A stretch of DNA of 46,218 nucleotides from Aeromicrobium sp. GTDB taxonomy: Bacteria; Actinomycetota; Actinomycetes; Propionibacteriales; Nocardioidaceae. The DNA lies in assembly GCA_025964895.1 (NCBI GenBank), contig JAOPXY010000151.1, positions 1 through 46,218 on the forward strand. Reading direction: 5' to 3'. The translations under genes were made by a program, and so were the position numbers. The notes beneath the pieces are model-generated. The model was not told the DNA's origin, did no database searches, and saw nothing but the letters and a program-made list of their open reading frames with translations. Below are positions 1 through 8,489 of the stretch, piece after piece; position 1 is the first letter of the stretch, and each line of letters opens with the position of its first letter.

Positions 1-216
1 TCCGACTTCGGCAGCATGCGCGAGATCGCCGAGGGCGGTGGAGCGCTGATGGTCGACCCGCATGACGATCACGCGATCGCCGACGCGATGCGGACCTTGC
101 TCACCGACGACGCCGTGCACGCCCGGCTGACGGCCGAGGCGCAGGCCAGGGCGGCCCACCCGCGTACCTGGGACGACTACGCCGCCGAGGTGTGGGACGC
201 CCTGACCAAGGGGTAG
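1..216 (+). CDS. Glycosyltransferase family 4/group 1 protein, C-terminal fragment
   Basis: The reading frame is open from the first base and stops at 214-216, so only the last 71 residues are present. They resemble the end of a GT-B fold glycosyltransferase: a 'GSMREIAEGG' stretch matching the nucleotide-sugar-binding region of the acceptor-proximal lobe, a 'VDPHDD' turn, then a helix with 'TWDDYAAEVWDAL' typical of the closing helix of this family. Family enzymes transfer a sugar from a nucleotide or lipid donor, usually to lipid or polysaccharide acceptors at the membrane. Neither donor nor acceptor can be told from the tail. It converges with gatB, with a gap of only five bases. The family call is fairly firm; substrate and full length are unknown. 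Confidence 0.75.
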   Translation, partial: SDFGSMREIAEGGGALMVDPHDDHAIADAMRTLLTDDAVHARLTAEAQARAAHPRTWDDYAAEVWDALTKG

Positions 217-221
217 GTAGG

Positions 222-1718
222 TCAGCTCAGCTTTTCGAGGATGAGCTCGCGGACGCGGCCGGCATCGGCCTGGCCGCGCATCTCCTTCATGACGGCGCCG
301 ATCAGCGCGCCGGCGACCCCCAGGTTGCCGGCGCGGATCTTCGCCGCGGCGTCGGGGTCGCCCTCGATCGCCCGGTCGACCGCCGCACCGAGCGCACCGT
401 CGTCCGACACGACCTCGAGCTTGCGCGCGACGACGACCTCCTCGGCCGTCCCCTCCCCCGCGATGACGCCGTCGAAGACCGAGCGGGCGAGCTTGTCGTT
501 GATGCGACCGGCGTCGATCAGCGCCTGGATCTCGGCCACCTGCTGCGGCGTGATGCCGAGGGCGTGGATGTCCTGACCCGACTCGTTGGATCGGCGGGCC
601 ATCTCGCCCAGCCACCACTTCTTGGCCGCCTGCGGTGTCGTGCCGGCCTCGACCGTCTCGACGATCAGGTCCAGCGCGCCCGCGCCGATCGTGTCGCGCA
701 TGTCGAGGTCGGAGAAGCCCCAGTCGGATTGCAGGCGCGCGCGGCGGACCGCAGGCGGCTCGGGCAGCGTCGCCCGCAGCTCCTTGACCCACTCGCGCGA
801 CGGCGAGACGGGGGCGAGGTCGGGCTCGGGGAAGTAGCGGTAGTCGTCCGCGTCGGACTTCTCGCGGCCCGACAGCGTCGTGCCGGTGTCCTCCTGGAAG
901 TGCCGGGTCTCCTGCACGACTTTGCCGCCCGCGTCGAGGATGCCCGCGTGGCGGGAGATCTCGTACCGCACGGCCCGCTCGACGGATCGGAACGAGTTGA
1001 CGTTCTTGGTCTCCGAGCGGGTGCCGAGGGTCGTCGAGCCCTTGGGCTTGAGCGACAGGTTCACGTCGGCGCGCAGCGAGCCCTGGTCCATGCGGACGTC
1101 GGACACGCCGAGGCCACCGATCAGGTCGCGGACGTACGACACGTAGGCGCGCGCGACGGCGGGCGCCTTCTCCGGCGGCACCTCGATCGTGCGGGTCACG
1201 ATCTCGATCAGTGGGATGCCGGCGCGGTTGTAGTCGACCAGGGAGAAGTCGGCGCCGTGGATGCGGCCCGTCGAGCCGCCGACGTGCAGCGCCTTGCCGG
1301 TGTCCTCCTCCATGTGGGCGCGCTCGATCTCGATGCGGAAGGTCTCGCCGTCGACCTCTACGTCGACCCAGCCGTCGAACGCGATGGGCTCGTCGTACTG
1401 CGAGGTCTGGAAGTTCTTCGGCATGTCGGGGTAGAAGTAGTTCTTCCGCGCGAAGCGGCACCACTCGGCGATCTCGCAGTTGAGCGCCAGGCCCATGCGG
1501 ATCGCGGACTCGACGGCCTTGGCGTTGACGACCGGCAGCGCGCCCGGGAGGGCGAGGCACACGGGGCACACCTGCGTGTTGGGCTCGGCACCGAACTCCG
1601 TCGGGCAACCGCAGAACATCTTCGTCGCGGTGTTGAGCTCGATGTGGATCTCGAGGCCCATGACGGGGTCGTAGCGGGTGAGGGCCTCCTCGAACGGGAC
1701 CAGGGTCTCCACAGTCAT
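222..1718 (-). CDS. gatB: Asp-tRNA(Asn)/Glu-tRNA(Gln) amidotransferase subunit B
   Basis: The 498-residue protein is the normal size for GatB. It binds the mischarged tRNA and carries the kinase/transamidation site of GatCAB, turning Glu-tRNA(Gln) and Asp-tRNA(Asn) into the amide forms. The N-terminus has the signature '[10 protein letters not shown]', followed by the zinc-site cysteines in 'FCGCPT' and 'VCPVCL'. The C-terminal ~150 residues form the YqeY-like tail domain ending '[10 protein letters not shown]'. The start at 1718 is chosen because it overlaps the gatA stop by 4 bases (ATGA coupling); the frame stays open upstream, but that extension is antisense-like, arginine-rich sequence inside gatA. 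It is the last gene of gatC-gatA-gatB. Confident. Confidence 0.96.
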   Translation of the reverse strand: MTVETLVPFEEALTRYDPVMGLEIHIELNTATKMFCGCPTEFGAEPNTQVCPVCLALPGALPVVNAKAVESAIRMGLALNCEIAEWCRFARKNYFYPDMPKNFQTSQYDEPIAFDGWVDVEVDGETFRIEIERAHMEEDTGKALHVGGSTGRIHGADFSLVDYNRAGIPLIEIVTRTIEVPPEKAPAVARAYVSYVRDLIGGLGVSDVRMDQGSLRADVNLSLKPKGSTTLGTRSETKNVNSFRSVERAVRYEISRHAGILDAGGKVVQETRHFQEDTGTTLSGREKSDADDYRYFPEPDLAPVSPSREWVKELRATLPEPPAVRRARLQSDWGFSDLDMRDTIGAGALDLIVETVEAGTTPQAAKKWWLGEMARRSNESGQDIHALGITPQQVAEIQALIDAGRINDKLARSVFDGVIAGEGTAEEVVVARKLEVVSDDGALGAAVDRAIEGDPDAAAKIRAGNLGVAGALIGAVMKEMRGQADAGRVRELILEKLS

Positions 1719-3226
1719 CGCACGACCTCCAGCTCGGGTGCCCGGGACAGCAACGTGCCGCCCCACTTCTCCTCCAGCAGCCGCTCCAGCGCGGCCGCCG
1801 CGTTGTACAGCCGGTCGTCCGCCTTCTGCGGTGCCAAGAACTGCAGGCCCACGGGGAGTCCGTCCTCGTCGGCCAGGCCGACCGGCAGCGACAGGCCGGG
1901 GATGCCGACCAGGTTCGCCGGGATCGTCGCGACGTCGCCCAGGTACATCGCGAGCGGGTCGTCGAGCTTCTCGCCCAGCGGGTACGCCGTCGTCGGCGAC
2001 GTCGGCGACACCAAGAGGTCGACGTCGGCGAACGCGGCATCGAAGTCGCGCGCCAGGACGGTGCGGACCTTCTGAGCCGAGCCGTAGTAGGCGTCGTAGT
2101 AGCCGCTCGACAGGGCGTACGTACCCAGGATGATGCGGCGCTTGACCTCGTCGCCGAAGCCCGCGTCGCGGCTCGTGGCCATGACCTGCTCGGCGCTGGG
2201 ATCGTCCACCCCGGCAGGGGGCACACGGACGCCGTACCTCATGGCGTCGAACTTCGCGAGGTTGCTGCTCGCCTCGCTCGGCATCACGAGGTAGTAGGCA
2301 CCCAGGGCGTACTTGGTGCTGGGGATCGAGACCTCGACGACCTCGGCACCCGCCGCGGTCAGCAGATCCACGGCCTCGGTGAAGCGTGCCTGGACGCCGG
2401 GCTGGAAGCCTTCTCCACCCAGTTCCTTCACGATGCCGATCCGCAGGCCCTTGACGTCGGCGCGACGCGCGGCGGCCACCACGGCGGGCACGGCGTCGGG
2501 GATGCTCGTGGAGTCCCTGGGGTCGTGGCCCGCGATGAGCTCGTGCAGCAGCGCCGCGTCGAGCACGGTACGCGTGACGGGGCCGGCCTGGTCGAGGCTG
2601 CTGGCCATCGCGACGAGTCCGTAGCGGCTCACTCCGCCGTACGTGGGCTTGACGCCGACGGTTCCGGTGAGGGCGCCGGGCTGGCGGATCGAGCCGCCCG
2701 TGTCGGTGCCGATCGCGAGCGGCGCCTCGAAGGCCGCGACGGCCGCGGCCGAGCCGCCGCCGGAGCCGCCCGGGATGCGCGTCGTGTCCCACGGGTTGTG
2801 GGTCGGGCCGTACGCGGAGTGCTCGGTCGAGGAGCCCATCGCGAACTCGTCCATGTTGGTCTTGCCGAGGATCGGCAGGCCGGCGGCCTTGAGCTTGGCC
2901 GTGACGGTGGCGTCGTACGGCGGGATCCAGCCGTCGAGGATCTTCGAGCCGCACGTCGTGGGCATGCCCCGCGTCGCCAAGACGTCCTTGACCGCGATCG
3001 GCACGCCCGCGAGGTACGACAGCTGCTCGCCTCTCGCGCGCCGGTCGTCGATGTCCGCCGCGGTCGCCAGTGCGCCGTCGGCGTCGACGTGCAGGAACGC
3101 GTGGATCGCCCCGTCGACCGCGCCGATGCGGTCGACCAGCGCCTGGGTCACCTCGACCGAGGAGACCTCCTTCGCGGCGAGCGACTGCGCCAGCTCGTCC
3201 GCGGTGCTGCGGGTGAGGTCTGTCAT
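1715..3226 (-). CDS. gatA: Asp-tRNA(Asn)/Glu-tRNA(Gln) amidotransferase subunit A
   Basis: This 503-residue amidase-signature protein hydrolyses glutamine and passes ammonia to GatB. The Ser-cisSer-Lys triad is visible: the lysine lies in '[11 protein letters not shown]', and the glycine/serine-rich signature '[23 protein letters not shown]' followed by 'TGGSIRQPG' supplies the cis-serine and nucleophile. Length is normal for GatA. Its ATG shares an ATGA overlap with the gatC stop at 3223-3226, and its own end overlaps gatB the same way, so the three subunits are translationally coupled. A standalone amidase is unlikely given the gatC and gatB neighbours. Confidence 0.96.
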   Translation of the reverse strand: MTDLTRSTADELAQSLAAKEVSSVEVTQALVDRIGAVDGAIHAFLHVDADGALATAADIDDRRARGEQLSYLAGVPIAVKDVLATRGMPTTCGSKILDGWIPPYDATVTAKLKAAGLPILGKTNMDEFAMGSSTEHSAYGPTHNPWDTTRIPGGSGGGSAAAVAAFEAPLAIGTDTGGSIRQPGALTGTVGVKPTYGGVSRYGLVAMASSLDQAGPVTRTVLDAALLHELIAGHDPRDSTSIPDAVPAVVAAARRADVKGLRIGIVKELGGEGFQPGVQARFTEAVDLLTAAGAEVVEVSIPSTKYALGAYYLVMPSEASSNLAKFDAMRYGVRVPPAGVDDPSAEQVMATSRDAGFGDEVKRRIILGTYALSSGYYDAYYGSAQKVRTVLARDFDAAFADVDLLVSPTSPTTAYPLGEKLDDPLAMYLGDVATIPANLVGIPGLSLPVGLADEDGLPVGLQFLAPQKADDRLYNAAAALERLLEEKWGGTLLSRAPELEVVR

Positions 3227-3531
3227 GACTCCCCCAGGATCTTGGGCACCAGGAACCGCTGCTGGTCGGACGCCGGGGCGGCCGCGAGCGCGTCCTCGGG
3301 CGCCAGGCTCGGCGTCACGACGTCCTCACGGAACACGTTGTCGACCGGCACCGGGTGGCTCATGGCCGGGACGTCGTCGCCGGCGGCCTCCTGGACGCTC
3401 GCGACGTGCTCGAGGATCGCCGGCAGCTCGGCGGCGAGGTGGTCGAGCTCAGCGTCGCTGAGGTCGATGCGGGCGAGGCCGGCCAGATGGACGACGTCGG
3501 CGCGCGAGATACCCGTGGCAGGCTCAGACAT
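3223..3531 (-). CDS. gatC: Asp-tRNA(Asn)/Glu-tRNA(Gln) amidotransferase subunit C
   Basis: GatC is the small belt protein that wraps GatA and holds it to GatB. The 102-residue form starting '[20 protein letters not shown]' has the family pattern: '[17 protein letters not shown]' near the start, then '[16 protein letters not shown]', matching the conserved P-x-N-x-x-R-x-D segment. The start at 3531 is preferred over an upstream ATG at 3654 because the family begins here and an AAGGAAG ribosome-binding site lies a few bases upstream on the minus strand. First gene of gatCAB, divergent from the Uma2 gene across about 140 bases. Confidence 0.95.
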   Translation of the reverse strand: MSEPATGISRADVVHLAGLARIDLSDAELDHLAAELPAILEHVASVQEAAGDDVPAMSHPVPVDNVFREDVVTPSLAPEDALAAAPASDQQRFLVPKILGES

Positions 3532-3671
3532 ACGACTTCCTTGCGATGGACACACGTGGGGTTGGGGGTACTGATCCATCCTAGTGACCGCACCTGCGGC
3601 GCCTGTGGACGGCCGTTCGACGAGCCGCGAGCCCGTCACGATGCTGGACGGCATGACCGGACGGAGGCACG
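3532..3671. promoter_or_regulatory. Divergent intergenic region, gatC / Uma2 gene
   Basis: These 140 bases lie between two divergent genes and must hold both promoters. A GGAGG at 3663-3667 four bases before the ATG of the Uma2 gene, and the AAGGAAG before gatC, are clear ribosome-binding sites. I see no convincing -35/-10 pair or repeat by eye. Confidence 0.5.
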
Positions 3672-4220
3672 ATGGATTCCATGACGACCCTGCCCCGAGC
3701 GCTGCCGTTCACGCGGGCGGACCTCGACGCGATGCCCGATGACGGCCGCCGCCACGAGCTCATCGACGGGGTGCTGGTCGTGACGCCCGCGCCGGGATAC
3801 GCCCACCAGATCACTGCCGCGCGCCTGCACCTGATTCTCGCTGCGTCGTGTCTGCCCGACCTGCGGGTCCTGTTCGCCCCGTTCGACGTCGTGCTCGCCG
3901 AGGACACCGTCATGGAGCCCGACCTGCTCGTCGCGCGGCGCACGTCCTTCACGTCCAAGGACCTGCCGACCGCTCCCCTGCTCGCGATCGAGATCCTGTC
4001 GCCCAGCACGCGCCGCATCGACCTGACGCTCAAGGGGGCGCGGTTCGAGGCCGCGGGCTGCTCGTCGTACTGGGTGGTCGATCCGCTCGAGCCGTCGCTG
4101 ACCGCGTGGGAGCTGCGCGACGGGTCGTACGTGGAGGTGGCACGCGCCAGCGGTGACGAGGCCTTCGATGCCACGCTGCCCTTCCCGGTGCGGATCGTCC
4201 CGTCCGAGCTGCTCGACTGA
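3672..4220 (+). CDS. Uma2-family protein (DUF820, PD-(D/E)XK nuclease fold)
   Basis: This 182-residue protein matches the Uma2 family: 'DDGRRHELIDGVLVVTPAPGYAHQ' near the N-terminus (E of the ELIDG motif), 'EDTVMEPDLLVARR' (the PD of the nuclease core), and 'LLAIEILSPSTRRIDLTLK', containing the E-I-L-S-P-S-T core and downstream K. These fit a PD-(D/E)XK restriction-like fold. The family is widespread in cyanobacteria and actinobacteria, often in multiple copies, and its biological role is not settled; some links to mobile elements have been proposed. Active-site positions look intact. A perfect GGAGG supports the ATG at 3672. It appears to be a single gene, 35 bases before the hydrolase. Confidence 0.85.
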   Translation: MDSMTTLPRALPFTRADLDAMPDDGRRHELIDGVLVVTPAPGYAHQITAARLHLILAASCLPDLRVLFAPFDVVLAEDTVMEPDLLVARRTSFTSKDLPTAPLLAIEILSPSTRRIDLTLKGARFEAAGCSSYWVVDPLEPSLTAWELRDGSYVEVARASGDEAFDATLPFPVRIVPSELLD

Positions 4221-4255
4221 GCCGGACCGATCCCGATCTCTGGAAGAATCCCTTC

Positions 4256-5110
4256 ATGGCCTCCGAGCGCATCTCCCAGTTCAGCCACGCCGGCTTCGTC
4301 TTCGACGTCATCGACAGCGGGCCGCTGGACGGCATCCCGGTCGTGCTCCTGCACGGCTTCCCACAGCGGGCGACGTCGTGGGACGCGGTCTCGTCCCACC
4401 TGCACGAGCGGGGCATGCGGACGTTTGCGCTCGACCAGCGCGGCTACTCCCCCGGCGCCCGGCCGGGCAGCCGGTTCGCGTACCGGATCGGCGATCTCGT
4501 GTCGGACGTCCAGGCGCTGATCGACGAGATCGGCGCCCCCGTGCACCTCGTCGGCCACGACTGGGGCGCCGTGGTGGCCTGGGCCGTCGCCGCGGCCCAC
4601 CCGGGCTCGTTGCGCTCGCTCACGGCGGTCTCCGTCGCGCACCCGGGCGCGTTCCTGAAGTCGATGACCAGCAGCTCCCAGGCGCTCCGGTCGTACTACA
4701 TGCTGCTGTTCCAGCTGCCGTTCCTGCCCGAGCACCTGCTGAGCCGTCGCGGCGGGCTGGGCGAGCGGATGCTGCGGGGCGCGGGCATGAGCCGCGCCAT
4801 GATCGAGACCTACCGGCGTGAGATCGTCGCCGACGGCGCGCTGAGGGGCGGGCTCGGCTACTACCGCTCGATGTTCCTGGCCCCCGGCGAGTTCGCGCGG
4901 CGGGTCTCGGTGCCGACCACGTACGTGTGGAGCTCCGGCGACACCGCGCTGGCGCGGCGAGGCACCGAGCTGACGCCGCAGTTCGTCACGGGCCCGTACT
5001 CGCTCGAGGTGTACGAGGGGGTCTCGCACTGGATCCCGGACGAGCGTCCCGCCGAGCTGGCCGCCAGCATCGCGGCGCGGGTCGAGTCCGTCGATCCCCC
5101 ACGACGCTGA
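4256..5110 (+). CDS. Alpha/beta hydrolase, epoxide hydrolase/haloalkane dehalogenase-like
   Basis: The 284-residue alpha/beta hydrolase has the oxyanion 'VLLHGFPQ' motif at about residues 25-32 and a nucleophile elbow 'LVGHDWGAVVAW'. The Asp in GHDWG, in place of Ser, is typical of epoxide hydrolases, dehalogenases and fluoroacetate dehalogenases. 'YVWSSGDTALARRG' in the C-terminal third places the charge-relay acid, and 'GVSHWIPDERP' the catalytic histidine. There is no signal peptide, so it is probably cytoplasmic. A GGAAG precedes the ATG. The stop codon runs into the first copy of the 22-bp repeat. Substrate is not predictable; epoxide hydrolase is the best guess. Confidence 0.85.
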   Translation: MASERISQFSHAGFVFDVIDSGPLDGIPVVLLHGFPQRATSWDAVSSHLHERGMRTFALDQRGYSPGARPGSRFAYRIGDLVSDVQALIDEIGAPVHLVGHDWGAVVAWAVAAAHPGSLRSLTAVSVAHPGAFLKSMTSSSQALRSYYMLLFQLPFLPEHLLSRRGGLGERMLRGAGMSRAMIETYRREIVADGALRGGLGYYRSMFLAPGEFARRVSVPTTYVWSSGDTALARRGTELTPQFVTGPYSLEVYEGVSHWIPDERPAELAASIAARVESVDPPRR

Positions 5111-5174
5111 GGGGGTACTTCCCGCCCCGCGAGGGGGTACTTCCGGCCCCGCGAGGGGGTACTTCCGGCCCCGG
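5109..5174. repeat. Three tandem copies of a 22-bp GC-rich repeat
   Basis: Three head-to-tail 22-base units lie at 5109-5130, 5131-5152 and 5153-5174. Each begins with GAGGGGGTACTTCC followed by a C/G-rich tail. Copies 2 and 3 differ only at the last base and copy 1 differs at one inner base. The array starts within the hydrolase TGA stop and ends at the stop of the damaged GtrA gene on the other strand, filling the whole convergent gap. There are no unique spacers, so it is not a CRISPR. It may be a lineage-specific intergenic repeat or a convergent transcription-end element. Confidence 0.9.
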
Positions 5175-5452
5175 TCAGCGGCCGCGCGGCGCGCCGTCGC
5201 GTTTGAACGAGAACGTCTTCAGCACGTTGCCCTGGACCACGAAGACGAACCGCCGGTACTGCACGAAGGCCAGGGCGATCGCCACCGCGTAGCCGCCCAG
5301 GAGGCTCAGCAGGTAGCCGAAGCGCACGTCGTGGAAGACCCACAGGGTCAGCGCGCGCCGAAGACCGCGTACCCGACGACGATGTTGATGCCGCCGATGA
5401 TCAAGAAGCGCACCTTCTCGTCGGCGAGGAGTCGCCTCGCGAGGTCTCGCAT
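5175..5452 (-). pseudogene. GtrA-like membrane protein, frameshifted and truncated
   Basis: The minus strand starts at 5452 with 'MRDLARRLLADEKVRFLIIG' and continues 'INIVVGYAVFGA', the N-terminus of a GtrA/DPMS-type flippase-like protein (PF04138). That frame hits a TGA at 5348-5350. The family continues in another frame after a GC dinucleotide run at 5351-5358: 'LTLWVFHDVRFGYLLSLLGG', then 'YAVAIALAFVQYRRFVF', ending at 5175. Removing one CG pair (or adding one base) rejoins them. The rejoined product has only about 92 residues and two clear membrane segments, where GtrA proteins normally have four, so the C-terminal half is missing as well. GtrA proteins are thought to move lipid-linked sugars across the membrane. 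A sequencing error could explain the shift but not the truncation. Confidence 0.75.
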
Positions 5453-5520
5453 GTTGTTCCTTCGGCGTCGGGAGGCACGGACAGGAGCCCGGCCAGCAGT
5501 GTAGGACCTCGTCCCGCGTC

Positions 5521-7191
5521 TCAGTCGGGGGCGGGGGCCAGGTGCGAGTGCACCTGCGCCACGGCGCCGGCCCCCTCGCCGCTGGCCGATGCCACGCGCT
5601 TCATCGACCCGGACCGGATGTCGCCCGCCGCGAAGATGCCCGGCACCGACGTCTCCAGCGGAGCGGGCGGACGGCCGCCGGGCCACAGCTCCTTGGGCAC
5701 GTCGCGGCCCGTCAGCACGAACCCGCGGGCGTCGCGCCTGACCTCGTCGGGCAGCCAGTCGCAGCCGGGCTCGGCGCCGAGCAGGAGGAACAGACCGTCG
5801 GCCGGCACCCGTTCCGTCCGCCCGTCGGGCCCCTCGAGGCAGATCCACTCCAGGTGTCCCTCGCCACCGCCGTCGATGACGCGGGAGCCCGTGCGCACCG
5901 AGACGTCGACGTGGGTCGAGATCTCCTCGATGAGGTAGGACGACATCGTCTCGGCCAGCGACGCACGGCGCACCACGATCGTGACGGTGCGCGCCAACCG
6001 GGAAAGGTGGACGGCCGCCTGTCCGGCGGAGTTGCCGCCGCCGACGATGAACACGTCGCGGCCCTCCATCTCGCGCGCGACGCTCGTCGCGGCGCCGTAG
6101 TAGACGCCTGTGCCGACCAGCGCCTCCAGCGACGGCACGGCCAGTCGCCGGTATCTCACCCCGCACGCGATGAGCACCGACCGGGCGCGGAGGACCCCGT
6201 CGCCGTACGAGACCTCGTGCAGCCCGTCGAGACGCAGGCCGTCGACCGCGCGCCCCGTGAAGATGCGCGCCCCGAACCGGGTGGCCTGCAGGCGCGCACG
6301 GAAGGCCAGGCGCATGCCCGACACTCCACGCGGGAAGCCCAGGTAGTTGCGGATCATCGAGCTGGTGCCGGCCTGGCCACCGACCGCCTCCGGGTCCAGG
6401 ACGACGGTGCGCAGCCCCTCCGACGCGCCGTAGACAGCCGCTGCCAGCCCCGCGGGCCCGGCGCCCACGACCACGAGATCGGCGACGTAGTCATCGCCGA
6501 GGTCGGCCGGCGATCCGTAGAACGAGCTCGCGACGAGACGCTCGGTGGCCCGCGCGATCGTCGGGCGCCCGTACGAGGAGACCAGCGGCAGCGGCGCCTC
6601 CTGGCCCACGTCCGCGAACAGCTCCTGGGCCTCGGGGCTGTCGGGACGGTAGCGGGTCCACGGCAGCGCCATGCGGTCGAGGAAGTCGCGGATGCCGGCG
6701 ACCTCGGACTGGGTGCCGTCGTCGACGATGCGCACCCCGACGACCTCGGGGGTCGACGTGGTCGACGCCCACTCCGACAGGTACTCGGTGATCGCGGTGT
6801 GGAACTCCTCGTCGCGCGGGCCCTGCGGGATCAGCAGGTAGGTGTCGACGCGGCCGACCGCGAGGGCGGGACGCAGCTCCTCCAGCGCCCCGCGGAACGT
6901 CCCGGACGGCACCAGTGCGATGCGCCGGCTGCTCGGCGTGAGCACCCGCAGCTGGTCGAGGAGCCCCAGCGCCCCGATGCCGTCGAGGGTGTGGTCGGCG
7001 GCCGCCAGGGCGATCCGGCGACCGGCCGCGACCAGAGCACGTGCGTCGGCGACGGCGCCCTCCGTGCCCTGCAGCGTCCGCACGTCGTAGTCGCGCGCGT
7101 ACCTGCTGCGGAACTCGTCCTCGAGCCCGTCGCGGCTCGTCGCGGTGGCGACGACGAGGATGACCGGCTTCTGCCGCGGAGACTCGCTCAT
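5521..7191 (-). CDS. FAD-dependent oxidoreductase: receiver-like + thioredoxin-like + TrxR-like domains, no CxxC
   Basis: This 556-residue fusion has a response-regulator-like N-terminus (about 8-135), a thioredoxin/glutaredoxin-like segment (about 140-215, 'GIRDFLDRMALPW' and a proline-rich 'EAPLPLVSSYGRP'), and a thioredoxin-reductase-like FAD/NAD(P)H module ('DLVVVGAGPAGLAAAVYGAS', 'VFIVGGGNSAGQAAVHL', 'GIFAAGDIRSGSMKRV'). The CATCDG disulfide of true thioredoxin reductases is absent; the equivalent region reads 'GVYYGAATSVA'. It therefore cannot reduce thioredoxin in the usual way and more likely reduces another acceptor. The start at 7191 follows the sense codon pattern and lies 33 bases from the divergent DUF2568 gene. 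Partner and reaction are unknown. Confidence 0.85.
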   Translation of the reverse strand: MSESPRQKPVILVVATATSRDGLEDEFRSRYARDYDVRTLQGTEGAVADARALVAAGRRIALAAADHTLDGIGALGLLDQLRVLTPSSRRIALVPSGTFRGALEELRPALAVGRVDTYLLIPQGPRDEEFHTAITEYLSEWASTTSTPEVVGVRIVDDGTQSEVAGIRDFLDRMALPWTRYRPDSPEAQELFADVGQEAPLPLVSSYGRPTIARATERLVASSFYGSPADLGDDYVADLVVVGAGPAGLAAAVYGASEGLRTVVLDPEAVGGQAGTSSMIRNYLGFPRGVSGMRLAFRARLQATRFGARIFTGRAVDGLRLDGLHEVSYGDGVLRARSVLIACGVRYRRLAVPSLEALVGTGVYYGAATSVAREMEGRDVFIVGGGNSAGQAAVHLSRLARTVTIVVRRASLAETMSSYLIEEISTHVDVSVRTGSRVIDGGGEGHLEWICLEGPDGRTERVPADGLFLLLGAEPGCDWLPDEVRRDARGFVLTGRDVPKELWPGGRPPAPLETSVPGIFAAGDIRSGSMKRVASASGEGAGAVAQVHSHLAPAPD

Positions 7192-7224
7192 GACCTTGAA
7201 ATTAGCAGTGCATAGTCTGGCGGC

Positions 7225-7572
7225 ATGCCCCCACAGAAGCCCGAGGATCTCGGTCCTCTCGACGCCGTTGCCTTCCTCTGCGAGTGCGCCATGGTCGTGC
7301 TGCTGGTGCTGGCCGGTCACGGCTTCGCCGACGGCTGGCGTGGCTGGGCCGTCGGGGTGTTCCTGGCGCTCGTGGCCGTCGGTATCTGGGCACAGTGGAT
7401 GGCGCCGACGTCGCTGCGGCGGCTCGAGCAGCCGACGCGGCTGGTCGCCCAGATCATGCTGTTCGTGACGACCGCGTTGTACGCCGTCGCGGGCGGTCTG
7501 CTGTGGCCCGGCCTCGTCTTCGTGGTCATCGCGTCCGGGGTGTTCGTCGCGGTGTCCCGGCAGGACGCCTAG
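7225..7572 (+). CDS. YrdB/DUF2568 family small membrane protein
   Basis: The 115-residue protein has about four hydrophobic segments: residues 14-34, 38-58, 75-92 and 94-110. It contains 'WAQWMAPTSLRRLEQPTRL', which matches the W-x-P-x-S-x-R-R-L core of the YrdB family (DUF2568). Family members are found in Bacillus and many actinobacteria and have no established function. The gene is divergent from the flavoprotein and converges with the RluA gene, overlapping it by 4 bases at the stops. Family assignment is fairly sure; no role can be given. Confidence 0.75.
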   Translation: MPPQKPEDLGPLDAVAFLCECAMVVLLVLAGHGFADGWRGWAVGVFLALVAVGIWAQWMAPTSLRRLEQPTRLVAQIMLFVTTALYAVAGGLLWPGLVFVVIASGVFVAVSRQDA

Positions 7573-8480
7573 AGCGGCAGCGTGCGGCCGCTGCGGAACG
7601 TCCGCGCCGTCCCGTCGACCGGATCGGTGAACGCCAGCTCGTCGGCCAGTAGCTGCAGCGGCCGGCTGAAGTCGCCGATCGCGATGTCCTGCACCACGGG
7701 GTAGAGCGGGTCGTCCACGATCGGGATCCCGAGTCCGTGCAGGTGCAGGCGCAGCTGGTGCGTGCGCCCCGTGTGCGGGGTCAGGCGGTACACGCCCACG
7801 TCGCCGTGCCGCGACTCGAGCTCGATCGTCGTCTCGGCGTTGACCGGGGCGTCCGCGACGACCTCCGCCTGCCAGCTGCCGCGGCTCTTCGCGAGGTGGT
7901 TGCGCACCACGACCGGCAGCTCGAGGTCGGGCCGCACGGGCGCCAGGGCGCGGTACGTCTTGCGCACCCGCCCGTCCTGGAACATCGATTGGTACGCACC
8001 GCGCCAGGGCCGCTGCGTGGCCAGCATCAGCAGGCCGGATGTGACCCGGTCGAGCCGGTGCAGCGGGGAGATCTCCGGCAGGCCGAGCTCGTCGCGCAGG
8101 CGCACCACGACGCTCTGCCGGACGTGCTGGCCGCGCGGGATCGTCGACAGGAACGCCGGCTTGTCGACGACGACGAGGCGGTCGTCGCGGTGCACGATGC
8201 GGATCTCGCCGGGCACCGTGACCTCGTCGGGCAGGTCGCGGTGGAACCACACGAACGTGTGCGGCGCGTAGTCGTCGGAGTCGGCGACGGCTCGGCCGTC
8301 GTCGTACACGAAGCGCTGCTCCGAGAGCAGGCCCGGCACGTCGACGCGTTCGGGCAGCCGATGCCGCAGCCACGACCCCATCGTGGGCCAGGGCTCCGGG
8401 CGCGGCAGGCCGCGGTCGGGGGTGCGCAGCCAGGCCGCGCCCAGCCCGTGACGCGGCGGCAGCGGGGAGCGTGGGGGCAC
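7569..8480 (-). CDS. RluA-family RNA pseudouridine synthase
   Basis: This 303-residue RluA-type enzyme converts specific uridines in rRNA or tRNA to pseudouridine. The catalytic motif 'HRLDRVTSGLLMLA' is intact, with the nucleophilic aspartate at residue 144 in the GTG-start numbering. 'VVVDKPAFLSTIPRG' matches the entry strand of the synthase core and 'GRTHQLRLHLHGLGIPIVDD' the conserved R-T-H-Q-I/L-R motif. There is no S4 domain, so it is closer to RluA/TruC than RluD. The first ~45 residues are an actinobacterial extension; an ATG at residue 34 ('MGSWLRHRL') is a possible later start. The exact target base cannot be assigned. Confidence 0.9.
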   Translation of the reverse strand: MPPRSPLPPRHGLGAAWLRTPDRGLPRPEPWPTMGSWLRHRLPERVDVPGLLSEQRFVYDDGRAVADSDDYAPHTFVWFHRDLPDEVTVPGEIRIVHRDDRLVVVDKPAFLSTIPRGQHVRQSVVVRLRDELGLPEISPLHRLDRVTSGLLMLATQRPWRGAYQSMFQDGRVRKTYRALAPVRPDLELPVVVRNHLAKSRGSWQAEVVADAPVNAETTIELESRHGDVGVYRLTPHTGRTHQLRLHLHGLGIPIVDDPLYPVVQDIAIGDFSRPLQLLADELAFTDPVDGTARTFRSGRTLPL

Positions 8481-8489
8481 CCCCCGATG

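Noticed and set aside
192..2075. Long open plus-strand frame across gatB/gatA
   Set aside because: It is antisense to gatB and gatA, arginine/aspartate-rich, and a typical by-product of high GC; the minus-strand genes have full family motifs.
5109..5174. CRISPR array
   Set aside because: The units are directly joined tandem repeats with no unique spacers and no cas genes.
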